Shown here: positions 1 through 13,085 of the stretch, in pieces
Position numbering within the stretch: position 1 is the stretch's first letter
Layout of the letters: the number at the start of each line of letters is the position of its first letter
NCBI GenBank assembly: GCA_003993805.1
Contig: RSEF01000003.1
Span: forward strand, 42,972,708-43,036,707
Direction: 5' to 3'
From: Himantopus leucocephalus
Lineage: Eukaryota; Chordata; Aves; Charadriiformes; Recurvirostridae
DNA length: 64,000 nt
Made by a program: the position numbers and the translations under genes
The notes under the pieces: model-generated
Told to the model about the DNA's origin: nothing
What the model saw: only the letters and a program-made list of their open reading frames with translations
Database searches by the model: none

Positions 1-3000
1 TTTTTGGCTTGGAAGTCAGCATATAAAGCAGTCATGACCTGATTAGCAAGAACTGTTTATAAGCAAGCTCTGGAAAGGCAGCTGTGTGAGACTGTCAGAG
101 CAGGGTGGTGGAGGGTGTTGATGAGCTACCTGTAGAAAACTAGGATTGAGGTGACCCACCTGCTTTACGTGTGACCACTGTGTGACAGTGACTTCCTTAG
201 TGAGTGTATAATCATCCAGAACTCCCAAATTACATAGTCTTTGATGGTGACTTTGGCAGACCACCTTAAGGAGTACGCTGTTTAGAGGCAGCATTCATCA
301 GTTGTCATTTAAGCTAAGTGTGGCACAGCAGATCACCCAGGTTGGACTGCATGGTGAATAACACTGTTCTTGGGCAGAAGAGTGAGTTTGCTGTTCTCAT
401 TGTTTAATCTGTTGGTTTGTGCTCCAACAACTTACAGCAAAGGATTTGGTTTCATAATTAGTTTGTCAAATTAAGCTTGTATGGTCATGGAAGAATGCAG
501 TCTTGTCTCCTTCTTCCACTCCTGGCTGTTTATTTTTATTGTATTTTGTGCCAGCAGTACACTTACGTGGTCCCAGGGTGGACTTAATCGAACTGAAATT
601 AACTCAACAACAATCAAATACATATACTCTTCAGTTGCAGCCAGAACCTGACCTGGCTCATCCCTATCATTGGGATGGAGGAAGGAAGGCGAGGAAAGCA
701 GAAGTGCACTGGGACTGATTTGGATTGGTTTAAACTGCTTGTGAACACACCTTTTTTCCCATCCCTCTGCTAAGTTAGCCGTTTGCAGTCATTAGGCTAA
801 ACATTTTGTAAACTGTGTACACGTGAAATTGCCATAGAGGTTCTTCTAAGGCTTGCTTACTAGCATGAACACTGCACTTTTTTATAGGTTTGAAGTCCAT
901 GTTTTCTAGCAGGTGTTCAGTGAAAAGATTAAATGGAATTGATGGTGTGCCTTGAAGGTGATGACTAAAATTTAGGTTTTGATAGGATAAACATTGATTT
1001 AAAGTTCAAAAGATGGAGAGGTTTTAAAGAAGAGATAGTACTAGAGACAAAAAAGAAAGTACTTAAAGTATTTTTTAAGGAGGCCAACATAAGCTTTGCT
1101 TCCCACGCTCCCCTCAAGTTTGTATTCAATACTTAGAAAGAATACCATTAATAATAATAATGTCTTTCCCCCAAAAAAAGTAGTGAAACAGGTAGTAGTA
1201 TATTTTTCTGCAGAAAAGTATAAATATTAGATTCTTATCCTGTAAAGGTTGCAATCTTTGTGTAACTAATATTTATGTTAATGCATTCTGACAATAGGTA
1301 TTTTTACCATTGGGTGGAATAATTAAGCAATTGTGCTACCTTTATTCCAAATCAAAACTGTTGGAAACAATAATCTGGGGAGAAATCACTCTGATAAGGA
1401 AATAGAAGGGAATAGAAGTCAAGCTTTTGATTCTTTGTATATTAAGAAGGCCCGTCTATTTATGAGTAGATTAGTGGAGACCCAGTGACAGTCAGGAGTT
1501 ACGCCAGCTGGAAGTGGTAGAGGAAGGTGTACGACACTTTGTGCTTATTACCAGAAACTTCATGCAAACATTTGGATGACATTTGTTGTCTTCGTTTCCA
1601 AGAACTGTGGTTCTTACTGAGCTTTTGTCTGGGATCCTTTCCCTTTTTCCTCTTAGATGACCTTCTAACCTACTACTGTTCATTGTTTACACTGTCCTTC
1701 TAAGGGCAGAGAAGTGGGATTTGACTTTGGCAAAATTCAGAACTAAGTGTATCTGATACAAGGTTTCAGCTCGGAATAAATAATGTAATAGGGAGTAGTT
1801 TTTTTGTGTGTTTGTTTTTTCACATTCTCTTCTGATCTGAAAAAAGTGTTTCAGTTTGTGGCAGGGCAACCTGATCCACTGTGATAATTTTTTTCTTTCA
1901 GATTTTCAGCTGTCCTCTCAACAGCGGATTGCAAGTGCTCTTATTTGTACATTTAAAATAGTCCACTTCATATTTTCTTAAAGGAGAATTCTTAAATTCA
2001 AAAATTCTTAAGAATGTAGAATGCATTATTCTAAGATCACAAAAAAATGCTTTAAATTAATTTATAATGGTGGAAGATAGACTTTCCAATACCCTGTATG
2101 CATGTATAAGTGGAAGAGTGTTAGCTTAATCTTTTTGTTGATGTAACTTCTTTTCCTGAGAGAAATAGTAAGGAGTTAAGACATTTTGGAAATGAGTACA
2201 TGTTATACCAGCATTTCGGAATTCAGGAATTTCTAATCGAATACAGGTTTTCACTCTTTAACTACTTCTGCTGCACTGCTTATTGAAAGATAGATGTTGC
2301 TATAATATTAAATCAATGTTCCCTCAAATTGAATCACTAAACTTAGAAATAAAATATACATAATTCTTAATCTTTGTGCTTCCATAAATATAAAAGCATT
2401 TTTGAAAACATAGCAATGATTTTATAAATTTCCACTTTAATTTCTTTAGGAGGTTTTCATGCTAAGATGTGCATCAAGGGAGATGGTGAAATGCTTTAGC
2501 ATAAGTAAGACTGCGCTATAGTTTAAAAATTAGGGTATGATATGTACTGCTACTTTGCTGCCTGGAACAGAGACAAAAATGGAGATGACAATTAAAATTT
2601 AAGTAATTTCCGTTTTGTGAATGCAGATTTACTCTGAGGTGCTCTTCCAGAACTTTATAATGACTGTCCACATACATTTACCCATAGAACATGATTTGGG
2701 TAACTGTGCAGCGTTTTTGTCTTCTTTATGGAAATGTCATGTCTATTTTCCTCTGATATTGGACAATGTAAAAGACATTAAAGCTTGGATTAATTCCTTT
2801 ACTTACAGATTACTAGTGCAGCTTTTACATTCCTAAAAATCAAGTAGTACAAAGGATGAAATCACCTCATGATGGACAGTATTGGATGCATGGGCTGGAA
2901 CCTGCGAAGAGTCACACTTCAAATATATTCTGCTATTCTTGATCCATTTTGGAATTGGGGTGCTGAGGCTGCTGTTTTAACTGTGTTCCCTGGAATAATT

Positions 3001-5704
3001 TAATATTAACTTACAGAAAGTATTATTATGTATATTAGATGTATGTCTGCAGTAATTCAGTTTTTCTTTGTTGGTAATTCTTTGCCTGTTGAGCTAATAT
3101 TCTGATTTCAGTTTACTTTGCCTGATGGTAGGCAAAATGTTTGGATTGGTAAGTTAAACATATTTCACTGTATTCAAATCAATCTCTTATTTGATAGGTT
3201 GACTTTTCTCGGATAATACAGAATATATGTTTATATGTATACTTACTAGTTTAGGGTGATTCAGGTTTTTAGAGGCAAGTAAAGCGAATGAGTTGCTTTT
3301 GTTACATTCTATCTAGTAAGAAAAATTCTTTTTTGATGACAGCAAAATCATATATCAATGACAGAGAGATAGGTGCATGTCCCCCTAGGACAGAATTTTT
3401 TCACTGGTAATGTATGTGGCATCGGTAGCATCTAGATAACCACTCGAGTGATAGTAGGTCAGCTTTAAATGAGTAGAATGTTTTTATTTATATATCTTCA
3501 GGAGCCTTGATTTCAGTTCATTAAAATTATACTTACTCTATTTTGCATTAAAATAGAGAACAATCCTACATGTTTCTGACTGGACTAACTTGTTGTGCAA
3601 CAGCACTTAATTGAACATTTGAAATGGTGTGATAAAATCTTAATTATGGTCTGACAATAAATATCAAACATAGCATCTATTATGAGGAATAAAAATAATT
3701 CATGGTACTTAAGCTGGCCTGATCAAGTTTCTCTAGTTGTGTATATTGTATTTACTTAGTTGGAAATTTGAGGAAGCAAATCAGCTTTTATGATCTTCAT
3801 AGAAATATATTTTAAAAAAAAGGGGGAGGGGGAGTGAAGATGGTATACTTCAGGTGCTTGATTCCAGACATATCCAGATACAGTTCCAGAACTTTGCTAT
3901 CTTATTGCTGTAGCTGGATATCCTTACTGCGCTTGCTCAGAATTAAACTTGGAAAGAAAAAAACAAAAAACACTGCAATACTTGAATGCCATGTGCAAAT
4001 GGGACTACCCTTTGTTTACAAGAAAACTCCTTAGTCCTAAAGGAACTGCAACATCTTTTCTTTTGTCTGGCACTTTCTCTTGATACAGCTTTTGTGCCCT
4101 CTGAAACAACATTCTAGCCAAGTACAGGCACGAGTATGTGGGCACACATCAATTACTTAGAAGGGCCGGTGTGAACTCTACCTGAGTATTCTGCTTCTAG
4201 CAGTGGTGATGCACAATATTTCTGTGAAAACAAATATTACAGTGAGCTGATTAGTCATACGGTAGTATTGGAAGATTAGGTTTATTTTTTAAGCTGTGTA
4301 TTTCAGAATTTCTCTTCAATTATCATCTTAAGCTTAAGGAAAAAATGTTCATCATAAAAATATAATTAGAATGTCATTGGCATATGTAGTTGATACCGTA
4401 ACCTGCTGATTTGACAGAGACACTGATGTTTTATTGATAGGCATTGTGAGAATGCTTCGTTGTCTTGGGTACCAAAGACCTCTTGGGATGCCTCTTCTTG
4501 AGCTTTTGAGAACAGAATGAGGTTTCATGTGGAAAGTAACAGTAGAATTGTTGACGTACAGGAGACTATCAAGTAAAACTTCGATAGACTTTTTCTCTTT
4601 TGCTTTAGTAATCCCAAATACTACTTTTTGAAAAGAGGCTAAAAAAATGAAGGTTTTAGTATAAGAGGCTTAAAGACTTTTAAGAAAAAAAATGAGCTTT
4701 ATAGAATAGCTTCAGCACACTTGAAAGCAGTGAATAGAGTTGTCTATCGCCTATGCAACTTCAAAAATTTTACTGTCTGTTTTTTAACATGTTGAAGGGT
4801 TTTGTGGAATCAGATCAAGGATCTTTCCTTAAATAGCCACTCCCTGGAAATGGCTGCCATTAGTCACAGGCTAAGCCAGCTGAAGATGTTTTGGAAACAG
4901 GTGCAGCGATGAGTAGCCAAAGAAACTGAAGCATTCTGGGTAGTTAAATTGATAAAAGGTATGAAACAAGTAGTTTAGGTCCTTTAATTCCTTAACCTTT
5001 GAAAGCTAACCTAGCTGAATACTAGCTGCTTGTGTATTGTTCTTATTCCCTATAGTACTACGGTGGCATTTTTACTTTCTGTGTAGCACACATCTAAAAC
5101 GTGTTAAAACTATTCATAATTATGCAGCACTTGACAAATCTCTTAAACTCATTTTCAACTGGTTATTTCTCTTTTCTTAATATCTGTGTTACTTTTAATG
5201 CTTGCATTCTTGGTTTGCTATGGGTATTTTCTGATGGAAAATTCTTGAAAGGGTTTTCAAATAGCAGAACAGGAAAAGCTTCCATCTCTGCTTTGGATAA
5301 TTGCCATATTGATTATATATAGCTTTTTTCCCCAAACCTCTTTTCACAAACCTAAAGCTTAAGTACCGAACTCTTACATTTAGGTAGAGAAGAGCTCTGG
5401 AAGACAAGTGCTGTTGTGGAGAGGGATAAAAAAGTGAAATGCTGAATTTTCTTGTAATACCCTTGCTGCTGACCATGCAGGAATATTTGGTCAGTAGTAT
5501 TCTCAGAAAATGTGTTGAGATGGCAGAGGAGTTTGTAGGTATGCTTACATTTGTTAGATTTCTACAAGTTATGAATTGTGTTCCTACAAGTTAGGAAACT
5601 TGTAAAACTAGCTCATAGATGAATATTCTTAAAGGAACACTGTAGTTTTTATGAGGACAAAAGGCAAAAAATAAAAATTACAGAATTAAGATTTCAGTCA
5701 TGAC

Positions 5705-5727
5705 TTTTTTTTTTTTTAAAAAAAAAA
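5705..5727. repeat. T13-A10 homopolymer junction
   Basis: Thirteen T are followed directly by ten A, giving a self-complementary low-complexity run. It may be slippage or the abutting tails of old insertions; nothing around it identifies an element. Confidence 0.8.
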
Positions 5728-7087
5728 TCCGTGTTAAAATGTACTGAGTTACATATGAATTCCTTCAGAAGACATAGTCCTGGCATTTCTTTCTGTTAAT
5801 CTGGGGAAAGTGGGATATGCAGAAAAGTTGGCTTTTTGCAGCTTGGGGAGTAGGTGGACAGGAGTTACAATTTATTTAACAGTTTGAGGAACTGTCGATC
5901 TGAAAGAAAAGTGCACTGTGAAAAATAATTGTCTACGTTTTTCTGGCAGAAGATTACATTAGTGAAAATAAAGTTTATTCAATAGAAATATTCTGCCACA
6001 GCAAGACTCTTTAAATTTAACATCACCCGTAGTAGCTCAAATGGAAGTTGATTTGAGGTATGGGTTGCCTTGTGCTATGATTTGGGAAAGCAGCATTGTG
6101 ATTTTTGTTGGAATAACTCCAGGTTCACTTACTTGCTTCTTCTCTTGGGAAGTTTACAGTGCAAAGTTGTGCAGAGAATCCTGTGCCAATATGGACGTAG
6201 TCCGCTTGTCAGAGTACAAAGCTCAGCATGAGTTATAATTTACTGTAGTTTTTTCAGGTAAATTACTCACTGTACTAATTTCTGTGCTGCCCTAGCTACC
6301 CAGTGTCCAGCTTAGTTAAGGCATCTATATTCTGCAAGGATGTTGATGTATCATATGTCAACAGTGGCCCAACAGGTGCTGGTAAGAAAACACCAGTAGA
6401 TTTAACAGAAAATAATGTTCTTTCTTTTCTCTTCCAGGCTCAGATAATTGATTATGTGGATTATATAGCTGCAGTCTTAACTGATCTACTCTCTGCTCTT
6501 CTTGACTGGGAGCTTTCTGTACTCTTAACCAACCGTTTTATAGTAGTGGCAGGCTAAACTTAATTTGAATCTGTTTCGGTGCTGCTTAGATGCTTCTGCA
6601 TAGTGCAAGTATGTGTATAGTCATGCTAATACTTCATTTCTTTTTAACCTTGCTTGTGTCGGACTCCAAAAGCTGTCTTCTGAGTGTCTTTAATGCAGTG
6701 GTTTTCAACCAGTGATCTGCAGGTGCTGTGGGTTCTGCAGCCTGCTTCTAAGGAGATCTGAAGGTATATAATTAAGACAAGCAAACTTGTTGCTGGTAGG
6801 TCTGTTCATTATTCAGGGACCTTATAGCTCCACTAGAATTTTTGGGGAAAATCAGTACATTGGAAAGTTTGAAAAAAAACTTTGTCTAATGCAACTGTCC
6901 TTTTGTAATTATATTTATTTGCATATATATATTCCCCTCTTTCTTGCACATATAATAGTAGTACCTTAAATTCCTATGGTTTTTTTTTCCCCTCCCTTTT
7001 TTACTGTGGGAGGAAGCTGAAATTTTTTTTAACTATTATTTACTATCTTTTCTATATAGAAAGATATTATGTAGCTATATATTTGTA

Positions 7088-7412
7088 CTGTAGTAGGACT
7101 TACAGGCAGTTCAAGGATAGTAAGACTGTACTCCAGACATCATGTAAAGATGCATGCATAAAAAGCCTAAGATACTACTGATGTATCAGTATAACATGTG
7201 TATAGTTATTTTATGCTATTTGTCTCTTAAGTAATGTAATGTTAAATAATTGNCTGTAGTAGGACTTACAGGCAGTTCAAGGATAGTAAGACTGTACTCC
7301 AGACATCATGTAAAGATGCATGCATAAAAAGCCTAAGATACTACTGATATTTTGCATGTGTATAGTTATTGTATGCTATTTGTCTCTTAAGTAATGTAAT
7401 GTTAAATAATTG
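7088..7412. repeat. Direct duplication of about 160 bp around a single N
   Basis: Copy 1 (7088-7252) and copy 2 (7254-7412) both begin CTGTAGTAGGACTTACAGGC and both end GTTAAATAATTG, with one N at 7253 between them. They differ by a small indel after ACTACTGAT and by a T/G difference before ATGCTATTTG. This is the pattern of two allelic reads placed in tandem by an assembler. A real tandem duplication is possible but less likely. Confidence 0.85.
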
Positions 7413-10070
7413 TTAGGAAAAAGAATCCTCTTCATAGGAAGCTTGGAGAGAAAAATCAATATTTGCTTATTGTAAAGTGGAAAGAACATAGGAAAGGATA
7501 ATTTGCAAGACACTGAAAAGTATTTCTAGAAGGTATCATGCCAAATACATTGCAAAGAGACCAGTACAGATATACATATAAAGCATAATACTTTTAATCT
7601 CTACTTTCCAAAATTTATGCTGCAAAAGTAATAGTGGTCAGGTTAACGTGTATTTGTATACACACACCTCTCCAAACACATATGTGTATATTTTAGTATC
7701 TAGAAATTATCTACAGTTCTTTAAAAGGTTCAGTTTGTTGGCTAGCTTGCCTTTGAATTTAATTCCAGTTTTATATTCCTGTTATATTAGCTGTTTCAAT
7801 TGCATAATTGTGGCATAGGGAATTCCAGGAAAGCCAAGTATAAGGGCTAACTATTTTTAAGCCAAAATATTGCACTCTTAGTGTATTAGTTGTTTTATCC
7901 AAATGAGACGTGTTTTGTTAGCTCTTGTGTAACGTTTTCCCCTGGAGACTAAAGAATAGCAGGTTACTGATGAGGAATAAAAAGGTGGTTTACACCAGGA
8001 GTGAAGATCTGCCAAAATGTTCCAAATAAGGATTTGCTTACACTAAAACCTAAGGAAAAGTCTAGGGATTAGTGTATGCATCTAGTTGAATTCAAAGATT
8101 GTACGAAACCCCAAACAAATGAAAAATGTTTGATTTTGGCTGGTTTGCAAAATGAGAATCTTAAAAGTTTTTGCTGGCACTGAGCTAGAAAGGAAGAAAG
8201 ACTGTTGGTCTGTGTATGCTAAATCTGCTGAAGCCAGTGGAGAAATTTGTGGACAGTTCTGCAGAGCAAGTCACTGGAAAGTGAAGGAGAGCCTGGTTTC
8301 ACTGTTTTTAAGTGCATCTTCAGGTTCTATTACTTGTGTTTGGATCTTAGTGAACCTGAGATGAAAACAACCTGTTTGGAAAAGCAGAAGAAAAGCAAAA
8401 GGCAAGTTGCTGGAGATAACAGAACTTTTTTTTCTGTAGGTAAAATACCTTTGTGCTTTATGCTTTTAATTTAATGTAGTCTGAAATGGGGACTTAGATG
8501 ATTGTATCTCCACCAAGTCTGAATTTTGCAGAAGAAATTAGATGCCAGAGGTGTAATTGACTGAAGTTATCTTTGTAGTGATATTTAGCCTTCCTTTAGT
8601 TGACTTTTTTTAATAGCAATGTCAGGCTCTGTGAAGGGGGGAGGAAGTCTACATAGCCATATTCCTGTAACTGTAGTGTGCCTTTGAGTGTATGTGCTGT
8701 GTCAGACAGTGCTAATGGGCTTCCCAGGTTAAATCCACAGAAGACCATGAGACTATTGACATTATTTTGATCTCCTTGCCATTATGGATGTAACCTAAAA
8801 CTCAGGTTTTCTGGATCCAGTGCATTTTAGTGTCTGCCACTGCTGTTAAACTCCATGGAGCTAAGGTTTATCCTTTCCTGTGCAAGGCAATGACTTGTTC
8901 TGAGGAATCTTGCTTGTCCAGCTGTATGGTTCTGGAGAATTTTCTCGTTCTACTGTAGATCTCTGCTCCTTGAAGGCCTTTTAAAGATTGTTTCAACACT
9001 GGGTCATTGCCTTGGTATAAGTTCTCTGTAGTCCAGTCATTAAATGTCACACTTTCTGGAAAGTCAAAGCCAACATATTGTTATTTTTCACAGGACTGGT
9101 TCCATTTATAAATTGAATTAAGCCAAGTTTCTATTTTGTGGGAAATTCTGAAATTTTTTAAATTCATCTTGAAATTAGTTCTCAGTTTAAGATTAGACTT
9201 TTTATTTTACAAAAAATGATTAATAAAAAAACCCACCTATTTTGTTTGGTTCTGTAATATAGTGGTAATGGTGCTTTGCTAGTTTCCTATAAAATTCAAC
9301 ACTCCATCTATTCCTACAGAATGCTCAGGTGAATCAATATTTTTTCGTCTGAAAAAAATGTTTCACTGGAAAAGCTAATACCTGCTTTGTTTGCAAATAG
9401 AGTGCAGTGGATATAAAACTTAACATAAACTCTTTTTTTGAGTGCTATCCAAATAGATTAGACTTTGAATACAAACTTGCATTTGACCTTGTATATACTC
9501 CAGTACTGAAGTGCTTTCAGCCAGTTTAAAGCCACTTCAGGGATTTAGTGGAGATGTTGGACTGAAAGCTGTTTGTTAGATGCCCAGATCTCTGTCTTGT
9601 GTTCAGGGATGAAACTCAGTTTAGAGGATCATTTGAAGAAGAGATAGTTAGCTTAATTATCTAATTATTAAAAAAAAAAAATAAAAAATGAAGTAGCATG
9701 ATAAATGTTACCTTCCTCATCCAGCTAGTGGCTTCATGCATTTATTTTTTATAATTTGGAAAAAAAGTTAGAAATCTAGAGTGTGCAATGAAAAGATAAA
9801 TCTAGAAAATGCTATCATATACACACATGAAATAGTGGGGAAGAGGTGTATTTTCTCGTTTTTGAAATGTGTGTATTTTTTTGCAAGAACCTTACAAATT
9901 CTGAGCAATGATTATGGAGTGCTGCTTCATGTTGCAGTTTGAGGCAGACTGCCAGTTTACCCATTGATTTCTCCTCTTCTACTTTGTTAACTCTGGTGTT
10001 TGATCTTACAGTGAAATGATTCAACTTGCTAAAGTGAGTTGAATAAAACTAGTTTAGCAAAAGTAACAGA

Positions 10071-10088
10071 AACAAATAGCTATTTGTT
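10071..10088. repeat. 18-bp perfect palindrome inside a larger inverted repeat
   Basis: AACAAATAGCTATTTGTT is its own reverse complement. Ten-base arms flank it: GCTAAAGTGA at 10028-10037 and its complement TCACTTTAGC at 10105-10114. GTTGAAT words also recur nearby. The block could fold as a hairpin or be the remnant of a small non-autonomous DNA transposon; no family is recognised. Confidence 0.7.
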
Positions 10089-10829
10089 GAATTGGTGAGT
10101 TGAATCACTTTAGCCTTTGAACAAGGGCGTACCAGAACTGATGCAAAAAGGAGGATGGACAGGGAGCAGCATCATTCATGTAGATTTCACTTTGGAGGGC
10201 CAAGGCCTTCCTTAATTGAACTCAGAAAAGAAACATGAAAGAACACACCGTCTATTTAACTGTTGGTGGTGATCCTGTAGCAGCAGCACCTCCACCCCCC
10301 AGTTTCAGAAATTTGACAACTGCTGTTGGCAGTAGGTAGTGTGTGTTACCAGTATGATTGTTTAAACCCATTTTGATTTATTTTTGATGGCTACATTTCT
10401 TTTTTGTAGTTTTCTGCAGGTAGACAGATCGTAGAATATTTATCCTAGTGTTCCTGGCTTTAGTCTTAAAGGACGGAATTGGTTCAACCCTTTTTACTAG
10501 ACTGGTTTTCTAACTTTGCATAATGATCAAAACTGCATCCTGATGATCATTCAAAATTACCAGGAAAAAACAAGTAAATGAATGTGACTTGCATTCAGAA
10601 CAGTTCTGTTTGATTAGATTTCTAGCATAAAGAAACCATATACTTGGTTTTGTATCAGTTAGGTCTTAAAGCACTGAAGTTTTTACAAGTTTCCTGTTGG
10701 TTCTGTAGCATTCGGGGCTGTTGTGATAGCTTCTCGTTTTTTGTCAGCTCATATGGTTCTACTCAAGACATTCATATTTTGATTCTTATACAGATAGTTG
10801 TGTATTTTAGGTTGCGAATACAGCAGAAA

Positions 10830-10871
10830 CCCTGCATGTTAGTAATTTCTCCCTGCATGTTAGTAATTTCT
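10830..10871. repeat. Two-copy 21-bp tandem repeat
   Basis: The 21-base unit starting CCCTGCATGTTAG and ending TTTCT occurs twice back to back (10830-10850 and 10851-10871) without mismatch, so it is a recent local duplication. It lies within a chance open frame and has no evident function. Confidence 0.9.
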
Positions 10872-12649
10872 CACTTAAAATCAGATTCTCTTTTCCTTAG
10901 CCCCCATTTTTCTTCTTCTCCTCCCAAATTCAACTAGAGGGCCTATTCCATCTGTTCCTTTTAACAGATAAAGCATTATGAATATTGCCCTTTCAGAAAT
11001 CTAATAAGCAACTGTATTAACTACAAGCTATGTTACCAGGTTTTTTGTAAGTACTAAGAAAAATGCATTATGAAATCCTAATCCATTATAATGGGATGCC
11101 TTTGAGGCTAAAAAAACCACAGCTGTAATAGCCACAAGATTGCAGGATTTCAGAGCAATGAATATGAGGACAAGGCAGCCAGCTTTGGCCTAGATAATTT
11201 GTGGAGAGGAAGCGGGGACTGACTGCAACAGTTGAGCTTTTAAAACTAAAGAAGCGAACAGATTGTTGCTGAGCAGAGTTGTGTACAGTGTGTTTTTAAA
11301 ATTAGTATTATGGTAAGTAAGTTGAGCTCTAACCAGAGATGAAACCATGTGCATACTTCCTGTCTGTCTGAGACATCACACAAGTGCCTGGGGGTGGAAG
11401 AATGAGTTTTGACACAGATCAGCACATATCAGAAGTGGTAAAGCTGGTATTGCTTTTGCTGGAAATGGATAGAGTGGTTTTCCTGATCACTTTGATTGGC
11501 TATTTAGTACACGGGGCAATTCACAGAATCTTGAAAAGCACAGATAACTCTTCAGAAGTCTTTCCTGTTCCATAGCTGCCTTTATCACACTATTTTGTTT
11601 TAATTGTGGGAGTTCCTTATTGATACACAATTTGAGTGTGAATACCTATAACCAGATTAGGCTTAGTCTGAACTACTACTTCGAAAACTTTGCTTGATCA
11701 TTCCTTTAATAGGTGTTTGGTAAGACTGTTGATTTACAGCCTTGAAAAGATGGAATATTTATTTCATTCCTTATGATCTCTTCAAGTAACTAGTTACACA
11801 TAATATTAACATCCTTTTTTTAAACCTAAAAGCTCTGTTCATCCTGAAGCCATCTGCTTTTTTTAATGCCCTAGTCTGTATGATTAAAGAATCTTGCAAT
11901 ATTGCTTCTTTTCTACGCAATGCAAGAGCATTTTAGTCTGGCACTATAGGCCAAATTCAGTGAAGGACTGTAGCTAGCTAACCTGTGGGTGTTTGTGATA
12001 CTTCTCAGTATGAGTGAGGGCACTGCATAAGTCTCCTTTGTATTATGAACATGGAGGCATGTGGCACTGGATGCTCTGTCTGCTGGGCAGAAAGAGAATT
12101 AAGTTAGGTACAAGCGCTTTACAAAGTAGCGTAGAATCTGTTGAATGGTTAGCACAGGACTTATCTGCAAGGCCCTATGACTTGTTCAGGCATCCCATTT
12201 CCTTTAAGGTGGTTCATGTCGTGGATTTGCATTAGCCCGGATCTTCTGGAGGAGTGAGCTGGGTGCATTATTCAATAAGACAAGATTCCCAGGACACAGA
12301 ATCCAGACCTTTGCACAAGCTGCCTTTTAATCTGAGGTTTTAGTGTCTGGTACTGAAGACAGCTAACAGGCTAAGCTGAAGAACCATCAACAATCAGCAC
12401 ACTTGCTAGAGTTTCATGGTATGGTATGTGCCACATTAACAGTTCGTTGCTATTGAAAATGGAACATGCTGCATGCTATTTCCTCCTCCCCTGGGGGGCA
12501 GTTCTTGGGGGAAAAATAGCCAAAAAACCAATGCAACATGAGGCGCTGTCATAGTTGTGTGCCAAAAAGGCAAATGTTATGCTGAAACTTTAAAGTATTA
12601 TTTGAAAATTGTGTGAAATAATCTGTTTGCTTCTTTTGCGATCAATTAG

Positions 12650-13085
12650 GCCATACCTGTGTCCATTTTTGGGCACCAGCTTGAAGAAATCAAACTCCAG
12701 AGGAAAGCAATTAGAAATACAGGCTGTCTTAAAAATATGGCCTATAGTTTAAATTTATACAATAACTTGGGGGGGGGGGGTGTTGTTTGGTCTTGTTTTT
12801 CTTTTAAAAAATATTTTAGAGATGAGATTACTCCAAGGAGTTGCATCTCGTGAAAGCTGTAAAGCACACTGGTCTCCATGTGCGGTATTGATAAGACAAG
12901 AAATAACAGCAGCAAGGAATATTTAGATGAGATATTATGGAAAACTCTGTAAGCACTGGAATATGTTGCATGCAGAGAGCGTGGAATATTCACTCCAGAA
13001 TTTAAGAACAGATATGACAGACATCTGTTACGTATAATGCAGCTAAAATGATCTTACCAAGAGGAATGGCCTTGATAACCTTTTA
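12650..13085 (+). mobile_element. Ancient CR1 LINE fragment (3' UTR / ORF2 end)
   Basis: Several landmarks of the CR1 3' region appear in order on +. There is a TTTTTGGGCACC start, CTCCAGAGGAAAGCAATTAGAAATACAGG-like text near 12696-12724, then a segment around 12935-12970 (TATTATGGAAAACTCTGTAAGCACTGGAATATGTTGC). It ends with CACTCCAGAATTTAAGAACAGATATGACAGACATCTGTTA near 12991-13030 and CCTTGATAACCTT near 13069-13081. Divergence is high and a G12 run interrupts the middle, so this is an old copy, long inactive. Confidence 0.75.
12769..12780. repeat. G12 homopolymer
   Basis: Twelve consecutive G sit within the old CR1 fragment. The run is prone to slippage and sequencing error. Confidence 0.9.

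Larger units (their letters stand above)
1..12640. other. AT-rich non-coding DNA, probably intron or UTR of a + strand gene
   Basis: No open frame here exceeds about 100 codons and none resembles a known protein. The + strand is visibly richer in T than A and in G than C over many kilobases, the bias normally left by transcription on +. A gene read rightward is therefore inferred, but no exon could be identified. Homopolymer and AT-rich runs are frequent. Confidence 0.5.
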
